Shown one piece after another: positions 7,465 through 14,440 of a stretch of DNA of 53,541 nucleotides. The notes beneath the pieces were generated by a model, which was not told where the DNA came from, searched no databases, and saw only the letters and a list, made by a program, of their open reading frames with translations. The DNA is taken from positions 1 through 53,541 of the IMG/VR virus record IMGVR_UViG_3300031673_012906. One strand, 5' to 3'. The position numbers were made by a program, and so were the translations under genes. The DNA is from a virus. Positions within the stretch are counted from its first letter, which is position 1, and the number at the start of each line of letters is the position of its first letter.

Positions 7465-8290
7465 TTTTACCCCAACGGGAATGATCCCCACTAAGCAACT
7501 CACACACCACGTTCCCATTACACCAAAGGAAATTGCAAAAGATGTATTGAAAGCTGTAAAATTGGGAGCAACTATCGCTCATTTACATGCTAGAGATAAG
7601 GATGGGAAACCTACTTATAAGAAAGAAATTTATAAGGAAATCATAGGAAGGATAAAAGAAAAGAATGATAAAATCTTATTAGCTGTTTCAACGAGCGGGA
7701 GATTACATCCTACTTTTGAGCACCGTTCTGAGGTCTTGGAACTTGAGGAACCATTCAAGCCAGATTTCGGAAGTCTTACGTTAAGTTCTTTAAATTTCAA
7801 TAAACAAGCAAGCGTTAATCCACCAGATTTAATAAATGGTTTAGCAAATAAAATGTTGGATTATGGTATTAAACCAGAACTGGAAGTTTTTGATATTGGG
7901 ATGATTAATTATTCTAAATATTTAATCAAAAAGAAGTTACTACAACCACCATATTATTTTATTTTAATATTGGGAAACATAGCATGTGCTCAGGCTAATT
8001 TGTTAAATGTGGGAGTAATGATAAACGAGCTTCCAGAAAATTCTGTTTATTTAATGGGGGGTGTTGGGCAATATCAATTTCCAATGAATTATTTAGGGCT
8101 GCAATATGCTGATGGTATTAGAATAGGATTAGAAGATAATATTTGGTTTAATGATAACAGAACAATATTGGCTTCAAATGAATATTTATTAAAACGTATT
8201 AATAAAATTATGGTTCCAATGAATAAAAAACCCTGTACAATTAATGAAGTAAGAGAAAAATTATATAACACCCACCACGAGCATCCATGA
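7451..8290 (+). CDS. DUF849/BKACE beta-keto acid cleavage enzyme family protein
   Basis: 279 residues, near full family length. Recognisable features are T-P-T-G-M-I-P-T-K (7-15), H-L-H-A-R-D (about 46-51, metal-binding), S-T-S-G-R (about 77-81), E-V-F-D-I-G (about 144-149), and R-I-G-L-E-D-N (about 225-231). Family members are Zn-dependent and condense a beta-keto acid with acetyl-CoA. I know of no common phage role. The coupling to an acyltransferase suggests a shared pathway supplying an acyl group or sugar precursor. It ends 30 bases inside the convergent 8261 gene. Confidence 0.85.
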   Translation: MTIINFTPTGMIPTKQLTHHVPITPKEIAKDVLKAVKLGATIAHLHARDKDGKPTYKKEIYKEIIGRIKEKNDKILLAVSTSGRLHPTFEHRSEVLELEEPFKPDFGSLTLSSLNFNKQASVNPPDLINGLANKMLDYGIKPELEVFDIGMINYSKYLIKKKLLQPPYYFILILGNIACAQANLLNVGVMINELPENSVYLMGGVGQYQFPMNYLGLQYADGIRIGLEDNIWFNDNRTILASNEYLLKRINKIMVPMNKKPCTINEVREKLYNTHHEHP

Positions 8291-8848
8291 AGGCGAACCA
8301 TCGGGGCCATGTCCATCTGGTTCTGTTCGATGGCCAGTAACCGTTTTAGCAACACCATCATACATCCAGCGTTCCATAACTTTAACTGAAGGTTCTTTAG
8401 TAAACCCGGAAAGATATCTGACAGCAGATCTTGTAGGAATTTTAATACTTCTACCTAAACTAGGAGATTGAATTTCCACACCATTTCCACCACTGATAAA
8501 TGACATGGTAACCTTTTCTCCTTGAGGAATAACTTCACCACTTTTTAGTTTAATGTCTTTATTAACAGTTACCGTTTTTTCTTCGTTTTCAAAACAAGCT
8601 TGAAAGCCCCTTTGTACGCTTTCAATTAAGTTGTTGTTTGAATTATCTTTCAATGATTCAAGGAATTTTTCAAATTTTTTTATTTGGGATTCATATACGC
8701 CAGATTTTGCTTCTCTAGAGGCTTTTTTATCTTGTTGTCTTCTGGCTTTTTTTGACAGTTCTTTTACTTCTTCAGTCCCTGTCCAATGAGACATTTGAGA
8801 ATGGCCTTTCTTACCGCCCTGTCCACCTTCAGTTTTTTTGATTTTCAT
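8261..8848 (-). CDS. Large-phage protein of unknown function with the FxxFLxxLK module
   Basis: 195 residues. The N-terminus is Gly/Lys/His-rich (G-G-K-K-G-H-S-x-M-S-H-W) and is followed by a basic helix. At about 57-85 is F-x-K-F-L-E-S-L-K with L-I-E-S-V-x-x-G-F, the module also seen in the 4360, 27439 and 29033 products. The C-terminal half is beta-rich with no catalytic motif. Preceded by a TATAAACT element and a TTAGGA Shine-Dalgarno, suggesting late expression. Possibly virion-associated, by inference only. Confidence 0.65.
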   Translation of the reverse strand: MKIKKTEGGQGGKKGHSQMSHWTGTEEVKELSKKARRQQDKKASREAKSGVYESQIKKFEKFLESLKDNSNNNLIESVQRGFQACFENEEKTVTVNKDIKLKSGEVIPQGEKVTMSFISGGNGVEIQSPSLGRSIKIPTRSAVRYLSGFTKEPSVKVMERWMYDGVAKTVTGHRTEPDGHGPDGSPSWMLVVGVI

Positions 8849-8874
8849 GTTATATCCTAATATTTCTTTCTATT

Positions 8875-8882
8875 AGTTTATA
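8875..8882 (-). promoter_or_regulatory. TATAAACT late-promoter-like element
   Basis: Sense-oriented TATAAACT 27 bases before the ATG at 8848. Confidence 0.45.
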
Positions 8883-8891
8883 TTTCTTGAC

Positions 8892-8920
8892 ATTTTCGGA
8901 AAAAAGTGTTATCCTTTAAA
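8892..8920 (+). promoter_or_regulatory. Consensus-like sigma70 promoter
   Basis: TTGACA, a 17-base spacer and TATCCT precede the 9011 gene, giving a leader of roughly 85 bases. The leader contains complementary TAAAACG and CGTTTTA segments and a perfect AAGGAGG Shine-Dalgarno six bases before the ATG. Coordinates are good to a few bases. Confidence 0.6.
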
Positions 8921-9010
8921 CAGGCTCTAGTAGCCAGTTAAACCATAAAACGATGCCATACATTATTAATTAGGTAACGTTTTAATCATCCTTAACTAAG
9001 GAGGTTTGTG

Positions 9011-9517
9011 ATGCCCACATACCTAGTTACAGAATATTCTGACCCCCGTTATAAAGCACTTAGATCCAATAGTGATGAAATGTACCTGTTGAAATCTTTG
9101 CAATATGCTTTAAAACCACACATGAAATTCAGTATTTCCAATAAGCCATGGACATCTCAGGAAAAGATTATCATACGGGATCAATTGCACGATCTCTGGG
9201 ATATTCCTGCAATGGCTAGACTTTGTGGAAGGCTCTATCGTAACCCGTTTGCTGTATTTTATCTCTACACGGAAATGATGTGGAAAGATCTGGTGCGGGG
9301 GCAGCGTGAATTATTTGATCGCATGAAAGTAAAAATTCCTAAGAGCACACCAAAAACTATCAATGGTATGATAGATCGGGAGCTTCTTAATGGTGGTCTT
9401 ACTGATGATGAAATACTGATAAAAGCTAAGGAACTGTCACTTAATCCACATGCTTGGGTTCAACGTTCGATTGATAACCGTAGAACTAAGTTACGAGAAC
9501 AGGGACTATTGGCCTAA
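9011..9517 (+). CDS. Autonomous helix-rich, possibly DNA-binding protein
   Basis: 168 residues starting at the ATG at 9011; the preceding GTG is too close to the AAGGAGG. Residues about 55-85 (I-P-A-M-A-R-L-C-G-R-L-Y-R-N) read like a helix-turn-helix. The C-terminus (about 130-168) has a second helical segment ending in R-T-K-L-R-E-Q-G-L-L. The gene has its own sigma70-type promoter and intrinsic terminator, and base composition richer in G+C than its neighbours. That fits a moron or an immediate-early regulator read by unmodified host polymerase. No family recognised. Confidence 0.75.
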   Translation: MPTYLVTEYSDPRYKALRSNSDEMYLLKSLQYALKPHMKFSISNKPWTSQEKIIIRDQLHDLWDIPAMARLCGRLYRNPFAVFYLYTEMMWKDLVRGQRELFDRMKVKIPKSTPKTINGMIDRELLNGGLTDDEILIKAKELSLNPHAWVQRSIDNRRTKLREQGLLA

Positions 9518-9524
9518 CACATTT

Positions 9525-9550
9525 AACCCCGCTTTAGAGCGGGGTTTTTT
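9525..9550 (+). terminator. Intrinsic terminator
   Basis: CCCCGC, loop TTTAGA, GCGGGG followed by six T, directly after the 9011-9517 gene. A canonical rho-independent terminator. Confidence 0.9.
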
Positions 9551-9585
9551 ATTACCCATACCCATCTGCTTTACAACATGGACAT

Positions 9586-9843
9586 TCAGGTATTGGTATA
9601 TCTTGTTTTCTGCGGTATTCCATTTGGAGTTTCCTTAATTCCGTCTTCTGCATATTGAAAAACCATTGCTTTATCTGTTAATACCAACCAGCAATAATAG
9701 AAGCGTTTAATCCAGCTTGGTAAATATAATGGGGAATAATAATAGGGAAGCGGTTTAGCAATATACCATCGGTCATTTATTTCAACTTGTTCACTATACT
9801 TCTTTGATACAATTTGGTCAATTAACGGTGGCTTCATGTTCAT
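9586..9843 (-). CDS. Small hypothetical protein
   Basis: 85 residues, Tyr/Trp/Pro-rich with a hydrophobic core around 44-58. It overlaps the upstream gene by 26 bases. No known motif. Confidence 0.55.
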   Translation of the reverse strand: MNMKPPLIDQIVSKKYSEQVEINDRWYIAKPLPYYYSPLYLPSWIKRFYYCWLVLTDKAMVFQYAEDGIKETPNGIPQKTRYTNT

Positions 9844-10078
9844 CTCTAAACCTGCTTAATTTTATTATTTTGTCTGAGTAATATGGTATGTATTCCCCAC
9901 CAGTTACAAAATCATATACTCCCCCATGCCATGTATCGGGGACTATATGTTCATTTACACGACAAAAACATAATCTATCCCAAAATGGATGATAATTACC
10001 ATCAGGGCATTTCTTATAAAGAAACGGTATCCTGTAGAGTATTTTTCTCTTATACCAAGGCGAATAACTAATAGCCAT
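9818..10078 (-). CDS. Small hypothetical protein
   Basis: 86 residues, rich in aromatics, Cys and His (K-K-C-P-D-G-N-Y-H and L-C-F-C), so it may bind metal. It has no Shine-Dalgarno; a TATATT element ends exactly 6 bases before the ATG, so the message is probably leaderless. Confidence 0.55.
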   Translation of the reverse strand: MAISYSPWYKRKILYRIPFLYKKCPDGNYHPFWDRLCFCRVNEHIVPDTWHGGVYDFVTGGEYIPYYSDKIIKLSRFRDEHEATVN

Positions 10079-10084
10079 AAGAAA

Positions 10085-10096
10085 AATATAAATAAT
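10085..10096 (-). promoter_or_regulatory. ATTATTTATATT element, 6 nt before a start codon
   Basis: Minus-strand TATATT, then TTTCTT, then ATG at 10078. One of the clearest examples of the leaderless-type promoter spacing. Confidence 0.5.
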
Positions 10097-10117
10097 TTAT
10101 GAAATTATGGGTTTCTT

Positions 10118-10531
10118 TTATTCAAAATGGTAAATACTTTGTAGAATCCTTTTTTTACTTCTTATCTTTCTTAGTTCTTCAGCAACAGAAAGATAAATTT
10201 CTTTCATTTCCTTATAATATATTTCCCTTTTTGGATGTACGTTTTTAGAAATTTTTTCCATGTATGCATACTTTAAATAAATTCTGTAATACACTCGCCA
10301 ATCAGGTTGTCGTGCTTGTACAGTTTTTTCTATTCGTTTAGTTATTATATCTATTTTTTTATAATAATCATTAACGCTCTTTAAATGGTATTCCGTTGAA
10401 TCTACTACGGTTGGCCAATAAAAATAATTAGGATCATTTTCGCACAGTTCATTAGAATTAGATGCCAATACAAAAATTACAACAGACAGCATAATCGTTA
10501 AATAAACAAAAAATTTTATGTTTTTAGGCAT
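10118..10531 (-). CDS. Predicted exported or membrane-anchored protein
   Basis: 137 residues from the ATG at 10531; the upstream ATG at 10546 overlaps the GGGAGG Shine-Dalgarno and was rejected. An N-terminal hydrophobic segment (about 6-24) followed by A-S-N is a signal peptide or anchor. The mature part is a Tyr/Lys-rich helical domain. Divergently placed to the lipoprotein gene at 10628. Function unknown. Confidence 0.65.
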   Translation of the reverse strand: MPKNIKFFVYLTIMLSVVIFVLASNSNELCENDPNYFYWPTVVDSTEYHLKSVNDYYKKIDIITKRIEKTVQARQPDWRVYYRIYLKYAYMEKISKNVHPKREIYYKEMKEIYLSVAEELRKIRSKKRILQSIYHFE

Positions 10532-10553
10532 AATATACCTCCCCACTGTACAT

Positions 10554-10561
10554 AGTTTATA
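10554..10561 (-). promoter_or_regulatory. TATAAACT late-promoter-like element
   Basis: Sense-oriented TATAAACT 23 bases before the ATG at 10531, upstream of GGGAGG. Confidence 0.45.
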
Positions 10562-10597
10562 TAGGGGGATATATTTTTTTATAAAAAGAGGCTTCTG

Positions 10598-10605
10598 TAT
10601 AAACT
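10598..10605 (+). promoter_or_regulatory. TATAAACT late-promoter-like element
   Basis: Sense-oriented TATAAACT 23 bases before the ATG at 10628, divergent from the element at 10554. Confidence 0.45.
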
Positions 10606-10627
10606 AAAATAAAAATAGGATACAAAT

Positions 10628-11050
10628 ATGAAAGCATTTATACTTTTTATAATAATGTATTGCTTTATAAAATGCGCACCTTTAAATTCAAATTCACCCC
10701 CAAAACAGTCCCCGGAACGTAGCACAAAGGTTGAAATGGTTGATGAAAGGATTTCCAGACAATCCTTAGATGAAAGGGGTTGGTCAGAAGATAGGAGAAA
10801 ATTTTTTATGGAAACCGATTATAGTAAATATGTTCCTGATTGGATGCAAAAAACCTTTATTGCAAAGGATGCTACTATGGGATTAGCGGGGATGACTAGA
10901 GATTTAATCGTATATATGTATGGCGAACCTAATAAAAGTAAGGGGGATTCAGTATGGTCTTATATTGGAGAACATTACCAGAATTTATTGGTTTTAAAGT
11001 TTAATAGCAATAATCAAGTAATTGAATGGGATTTTGCTCCATCTAAATAA
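10628..11050 (+). CDS. Predicted lipoprotein with a BamE/SmpA-like domain
   Basis: 140 residues. A signal peptide with F-I-K-C at about 13-16 is a plausible lipobox. The C-terminal half (about 82-138) has G-M-x5-V-Y-M-Y-G-x-P, then S-V-W-S-Y and a final V-L-K-F-x(5)-V-I-x-W pattern. This matches the BamE/OmlA-like lipoprotein fold and the same pattern in the 29479 product. Likely anchored to a host membrane; a role in superinfection exclusion or envelope alteration is a guess. Confidence 0.7.
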   Translation: MKAFILFIIMYCFIKCAPLNSNSPPKQSPERSTKVEMVDERISRQSLDERGWSEDRRKFFMETDYSKYVPDWMQKTFIAKDATMGLAGMTRDLIVYMYGEPNKSKGDSVWSYIGEHYQNLLVLKFNSNNQVIEWDFAPSK

Positions 11051-11054
11051 TTTT

Positions 11055-11086
11055 TTGTAAGAAAAAGTACCTATTTTTTCTTACAA
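11055..11086. terminator. Bidirectional hairpin terminator
   Basis: TTGTAAGAAAAA and TTTTTCTTACAA form a 12-bp stem with an 8-base loop between two convergent genes. Flanking A and T runs allow it to work on both strands. Confidence 0.75.
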
Positions 11087-11093
11087 TGATTCT

Positions 11094-11564
11094 TTATATT
11101 GTGTGGTTGTCCCACCAACCATTTGGATACGCTGGATTGAGATAAAACGTCAATGTGTACATCTCACCGTCTTGAACTTTGGTAAACATTCCTTTAAATG
11201 CATCCTCATCTTTAAAAGGTCTTATTGGGAGCTTAAGAATTACACTTTCCAATAATCTGATGTTGTTTTCCAACATCTCAGGCATAAACATATCATACAT
11301 GGTAACTCTGCATGCTATCCAAGGCGTGATTGCGTAGCCTTTCTTTGTTCTGGCCTTTGAAGGAATTTCAGCATACGTTAATAGTTTTGGGTAAATGACT
11401 ATAAAAAAAGGTTTATAGGTTCCTTCTACTTTACCCCCATGAGCAATAGTTTGTACGTCTATTTCATATGCATGGTTATCAATTTGTTTAAAACCAACGT
11501 TTTTTAACATATCCCCGACTTTTGCAAGGTCGGAATCTATCCATTCGGCAAGATTTAAATCCAT
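11094..11564 (-). CDS. Hypothetical protein
   Basis: 156 residues from the ATG at 11564, which has AAAGGAAA about 7 bases upstream. An in-frame TTG extends to 11654 but would bury the upstream 41-residue gene. Mixed alpha/beta; a Pro/Trp-rich C-terminus (N-P-A-Y-P-N-G-W-W-D-N). No motif or family recognised. Confidence 0.65.
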   Translation of the reverse strand: MDLNLAEWIDSDLAKVGDMLKNVGFKQIDNHAYEIDVQTIAHGGKVEGTYKPFFIVIYPKLLTYAEIPSKARTKKGYAITPWIACRVTMYDMFMPEMLENNIRLLESVILKLPIRPFKDEDAFKGMFTKVQDGEMYTLTFYLNPAYPNGWWDNHTI

Positions 11565-11577
11565 TTTTAAATTTCCT

Positions 11578-11703
11578 TTACTCTGGACGAACCCATGTTT
11601 TAGGAGATATAACACAATTGGCATGGACACATATAGTTTTGAACGTTTGTTCAATATAAGTGTCCAGCTCTGTGTTGTAAGTTTTTAAAAGTATTGTTCC
11701 CAC
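11578..11703 (-). CDS. Predicted 41-residue microprotein (GTG start)
   Basis: A GTG at 11703 opens 41 codons, stopping just before the Shine-Dalgarno of the 11564 gene. Support is the TATATT element exactly 6 bases before the GTG and the tight packing with the next gene. Two Cys (C-V-H-A-N-C) are present. No known family. Confidence 0.4.
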   Translation of the reverse strand: MGTILLKTYNTELDTYIEQTFKTICVHANCVISPKTWVRPE

Positions 11704-11709
11704 CTAAAA

Positions 11710-11721
11710 AATATAAATAAA
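11710..11721 (-). promoter_or_regulatory. TTATTTATATT element, 6 nt before a GTG start
   Basis: Minus-strand TATATT, six bases, then GTG at 11703; same spacing as before several ATG starts. Confidence 0.45.
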
Positions 11722-11742
11722 TTATATTTTTTTGGGGGTTAC

Positions 11743-11970
11743 TTATTTAGATGCGAGGTAAAAAATTAAACCAACATAAATATACAAACCAATTACACCA
11801 TATACCTCAAGCTTGGAATTGAAAACCCAAGATAACAGTTTCGAATTGAAAATATTATTTTCTTCCTCTCTTGATTCCTCTCTTGATTGCTCGTGCAAAT
11901 GCAACTCTGGTAAATTTTGGTTTGATAACTTTCCCTTTTTGGGGTAATCTTCTATGATTAATTTTGACAC
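11743..11970 (-). CDS. Possible small membrane protein overlapping the subtilase 3' end
   Basis: 75 codons from a GTG at 11970 with GAGGAAAT upstream, in a different frame from the subtilase and overlapping its last 116 bases. The product has an acidic/Arg middle and one C-terminal hydrophobic helix (about 55-74). The long overlap makes this uncertain; only the part after 11854 is free of the subtilase. Confidence 0.4.
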   Translation of the reverse strand: MSKLIIEDYPKKGKLSNQNLPELHLHEQSREESREEENNIFNSKLLSWVFNSKLEVYGVIGLYIYVGLIFYLASK

Positions 11971-12943
11971 TGATATTTCCTCTCATCAAATCAGTTGCGT
12001 TAATTACACCCATCCCACTATTATAATCTAAACTTTTTTTAGGATTAATCAAGCCATAACCTGTAAAACTATCTTGACCTGAGTAATTTGCATCAGTGGT
12101 TGTTTTGATTAGGTGTTCTCTAATATCTTCTACGTTATTTATGGGTGTATTTCCACCGTGTTTTCTGTGTTTGGCGATCATCAAGGCGACTACGCCTGTA
12201 ACAAATGGAGTAGCCATTGAAGTCCCGCTATAAAATGCGTAATTGTTTTCTGGAACACAGCTTAAAATATCAACACCCGGAGCAGCTACATCTATATTAC
12301 CACCAATCGAACTGAAACCAGCTCTTTTCATATTTTTTGCAATGGCTGCAACTGCAATTGTTTCATTATAGCAAGCAGGATAATCCAAATGTCCCGCCCA
12401 TGCACTATTACCACCAGCACAAATGGTTGGTATTTTAGCATCGTATGCTCTGCGTATAGCTGCATAAAAAGCTTTGGTATCTGTCCCACCACCTAAAGAC
12501 ATACTAATGATGTCCATTTTGTTTCTTATGCACCAATCAATGGCATTTATAATTCCAGCATATGAACCAGTTCCATCGTTGCCTAAACCCACACATGAAT
12601 AAATACTACATTCTGGAGCAACCCCCACCACGCCTATGGTATTATTTTTTGCACCGACAATTCCCGCAACGTGTGAGCCATGTCCCTGTACCGGATATTC
12701 TCTTCGATATATGTCTAAATTTCTTCTGTAAACGAAATCATAACCGCCTTTTATGGATAGATCAGGGTGCCTTAAATCCATTGCTGTATCTATAATAGCA
12801 ACCTTTACATTTGCTCCTTTATCACTGCGCCAAATTTCAGGAATATTGTATTTAGTAAGTTGCCACCCTAAAGTCTGGGATTTAGCAACAAGGTTAATGT
12901 TTGCTTTTTTGGTTTCAAGATAACCAAGAGATAATTTATTCAT
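11855..12943 (-). CDS. Subtilisin-like serine protease (S8 family)
   Basis: 362 residues with an intact catalytic set: Asp52 (A-I-I-D-T-A), His88 (G-H-G-S-H-V-A-G), oxyanion Asn179 (A-G-G-N-S) and Ser242 (G-T-S-M-A-T-P). There is no signal peptide and only a short N-terminal extension of about 40 residues, so it should act inside the cell or in the virion. The C-terminus is strongly basic (R-A-I-K-R-G-I-K-R-G-R-K), possibly for nucleic-acid or capsid binding. A hairpin covers the GGAG Shine-Dalgarno, and a TATAAACT element overlaps that hairpin. Maturation of phage structural proteins or degradation of a host target is plausible; the substrate is unknown. Confidence 0.93.
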   Translation of the reverse strand: MNKLSLGYLETKKANINLVAKSQTLGWQLTKYNIPEIWRSDKGANVKVAIIDTAMDLRHPDLSIKGGYDFVYRRNLDIYRREYPVQGHGSHVAGIVGAKNNTIGVVGVAPECSIYSCVGLGNDGTGSYAGIINAIDWCIRNKMDIISMSLGGGTDTKAFYAAIRRAYDAKIPTICAGGNSAWAGHLDYPACYNETIAVAAIAKNMKRAGFSSIGGNIDVAAPGVDILSCVPENNYAFYSGTSMATPFVTGVVALMIAKHRKHGGNTPINNVEDIREHLIKTTTDANYSGQDSFTGYGLINPKKSLDYNSGMGVINATDLMRGNISVKINHRRLPQKGKVIKPKFTRVAFARAIKRGIKRGRK

Positions 12944-12948
12944 TACAT

Positions 12949-12968
12949 AACTCCATTTAACTGGAGTT
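12949..12968 (-). promoter_or_regulatory. Hairpin sequestering the subtilase Shine-Dalgarno
   Basis: On the minus strand AACTCCA, loop GTTAAA, TGGAGTT. The 3' arm contains GGAG, seven bases before the ATG at 12943. Read-through transcripts from upstream would have this site paired. Confidence 0.65.
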
Positions 12969-12972
12969 TATA
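12965..12972 (-). promoter_or_regulatory. TATAAACT element overlapping the subtilase hairpin
   Basis: Sense-oriented TATAAACT whose last bases are the first of the hairpin 5' arm. A transcript starting about 7-12 bases downstream would lack that arm and expose the Shine-Dalgarno. Confidence 0.55.
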
Positions 12973-13129
12973 ATTTACTTATGGTTGGTTTTTTAGTTAC
13001 CGTGAGGAATTTTATTATGGTGAAATAAACAGCGGTTACTAAACCAAATAGGAATGTAGCAAACATTAAAAAAATGGCAAAACTTACGGTTATCGCAGTC
13101 TTGCCTATGAATCCAACAAGATTTAACAT
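12968..13129 (-). CDS. 53-residue predicted membrane protein
   Basis: ATG at 13129, stop at 12968, directly after the 13133 gene (3-base gap). Two hydrophobic stretches (about 4-25 and 27-43) end in a basic tail (T-K-K-P). Its stop codon lies inside the TATAAACT element that precedes the subtilase. Confidence 0.6.
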   Translation of the reverse strand: MLNLVGFIGKTAITVSFAIFLMFATFLFGLVTAVYFTIIKFLTVTKKPTISKL

Positions 13130-13132
13130 TGA

Positions 13133-13486
13133 TTATTTATCACGATTATCCCAATGATTTTCCAGATATTCTTTGGTAAAAATTTCAGGTATACAATCTA
13201 GATCGTTTCCACAAACATCCCACGCTGATTTAGTCCATTTCCACGTACTATCATCTAATTGTTCTATCCTTACATCGCCTTCCAGAGCATCCTGCTGACC
13301 TTCTTTATAAGCCCATTCCATTACTTCTCTTTTTGATTGCATTGACCAAACGAGTATCGCTTTCCCAAGTTTTTCTTTTCTGCTAGTTTCACTAGAATGG
13401 ATTAATAAAAATGATAAACAAAGTAAACATAAGCATATAGCACCTGATATGATTGTTTTTTTGTATCGTTCAAAAAACCCAATCAT
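13133..13486 (-). CDS. Predicted membrane-anchored protein
   Basis: 117 residues. One N-terminal membrane helix (about 11-29, Cys/Leu-rich) follows a basic start. The outer domain has two Cys (D-V-C-G-N-D-L-D-C), possibly a disulfide, and many Trp. It overlaps the upstream gene by 4 bases. Function unknown. Confidence 0.65.
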   Translation of the reverse strand: MIGFFERYKKTIISGAICLCLLCLSFLLIHSSETSRKEKLGKAILVWSMQSKREVMEWAYKEGQQDALEGDVRIEQLDDSTWKWTKSAWDVCGNDLDCIPEIFTKEYLENHWDNRDK

Positions 13487-13848
13487 TTTAATTCTTCCAT
13501 TTGAAGAACCAATTCACCGAATGTAGTGAACACAAAATCTTCTGGAAGTGTTATACCATAGAAATCATTTATTTTTTCAATTAATTCTTCCTGTTCTTCT
13601 TCGCTCAAAATGGAATCTAATTGGGAATCGATTGTTAGCCGAACATCTGGTTTATTTTTTATAAATAGTTTGATAATTATTTCAGCATCTTCAACCGTGG
13701 AAATAAATGTATCTGCTTGTTCTTCAATTCTTAGAACATTTATTTGCTCGTTTAATTTGTCCCTTTGAGAAACTAATTCCCTAAGATTTTCATGACGCAC
13801 TTTTGCTTTTACAGCTTTAGTTAGTAGGTGTCCAAATGTTCTTTCCAT
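13483..13848 (-). CDS. Coiled-coil protein of unknown function
   Basis: 121 residues; residues about 10-45 form a heptad-rich charged helix and the C-terminal half is acidic. No catalytic motif. Upstream on the minus strand is TATAAT following TTTATATT, and GAGG before the ATG. Confidence 0.65.
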   Translation of the reverse strand: MERTFGHLLTKAVKAKVRHENLRELVSQRDKLNEQINVLRIEEQADTFISTVEDAEIIIKLFIKNKPDVRLTIDSQLDSILSEEEQEELIEKINDFYGITLPEDFVFTTFGELVLQMEELK

Positions 13849-13960
13849 AATGAACCTCAGATATATTATACAGTGAATATAAATACTTTAAAAAAATTAG
13901 CAAAGATAAATATTTATTATTTTTGGTGGTTTTTACTCGTTTACGTGGTTTCCGGGGTGG

Positions 13961-14212
13961 TTATATGGTGTCGAACTTTTCAGACAATTTTAAAAAATTA
14001 TCTGTTGCTTCGGATACTTTCTTTGTAAGTATCTTATTTTTACTTTTTAGAAGTCTTATCGATTCAGTTAATTTTTCAATTTTTTCATTGGATGTTTTTT
14101 CGATAAGTTCCTTTTCTTTTCTAATTTGGACAATTTTTTCATCCATATTATCAAATAACTGGAAATATTCTTTTCTGGTGTAGGTCTGTCGATTATCTAT
14201 AACGCTATCCAT
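13961..14212 (-). CDS. Coiled-coil protein of unknown function
   Basis: 83 residues, almost entirely a Lys/Glu/Leu heptad coil from about residue 24 onward. An AAGGGG Shine-Dalgarno and a TATAAACA element lie upstream. It could be a structural or scaffold helper; no direct evidence. Confidence 0.6.
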   Translation of the reverse strand: MDSVIDNRQTYTRKEYFQLFDNMDEKIVQIRKEKELIEKTSNEKIEKLTESIRLLKSKNKILTKKVSEATDNFLKLSEKFDTI

Positions 14213-14230
14213 GTTAAGCCCCTTAATATT

Positions 14231-14238
14231 TGTTTATA
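14231..14238 (-). promoter_or_regulatory. TATAAACA late-promoter-like element
   Basis: Sense-oriented TATAAACA 19 bases before the ATG at 14212; one mismatch to TATAAACT. Confidence 0.35.
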
Positions 14239-14275
14239 TAAAAGGGATTTTTAGTCTATATTATTTAAACGTGCC

Positions 14276-14440
14276 ATGTATAACTTAATAGACAGGATAT
14301 TTAAATCACTATCATCCTTGGTGATATATATAATTGTTTTATATTTATTTGTATCGCTAATTACCAAAAGCTACATCAAAGGCACCTTCAAAGACATAAA
14401 AGAAAACTTACGCAAAGGCATCAGCAAAAATTTCTTTTAG
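14276..14440 (+). CDS. Possible 54-residue membrane protein
   Basis: ATG at 14276 to TAG at 14440. One membrane helix (about 14-29) and a basic amphipathic tail. No clear Shine-Dalgarno, and the last 33 bases are antisense to the sigma-factor gene. Plausible but weakly supported. Confidence 0.3.
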   Translation: MYNLIDRIFKSLSSLVIYIIVLYLFVSLITKSYIKGTFKDIKENLRKGISKNFF

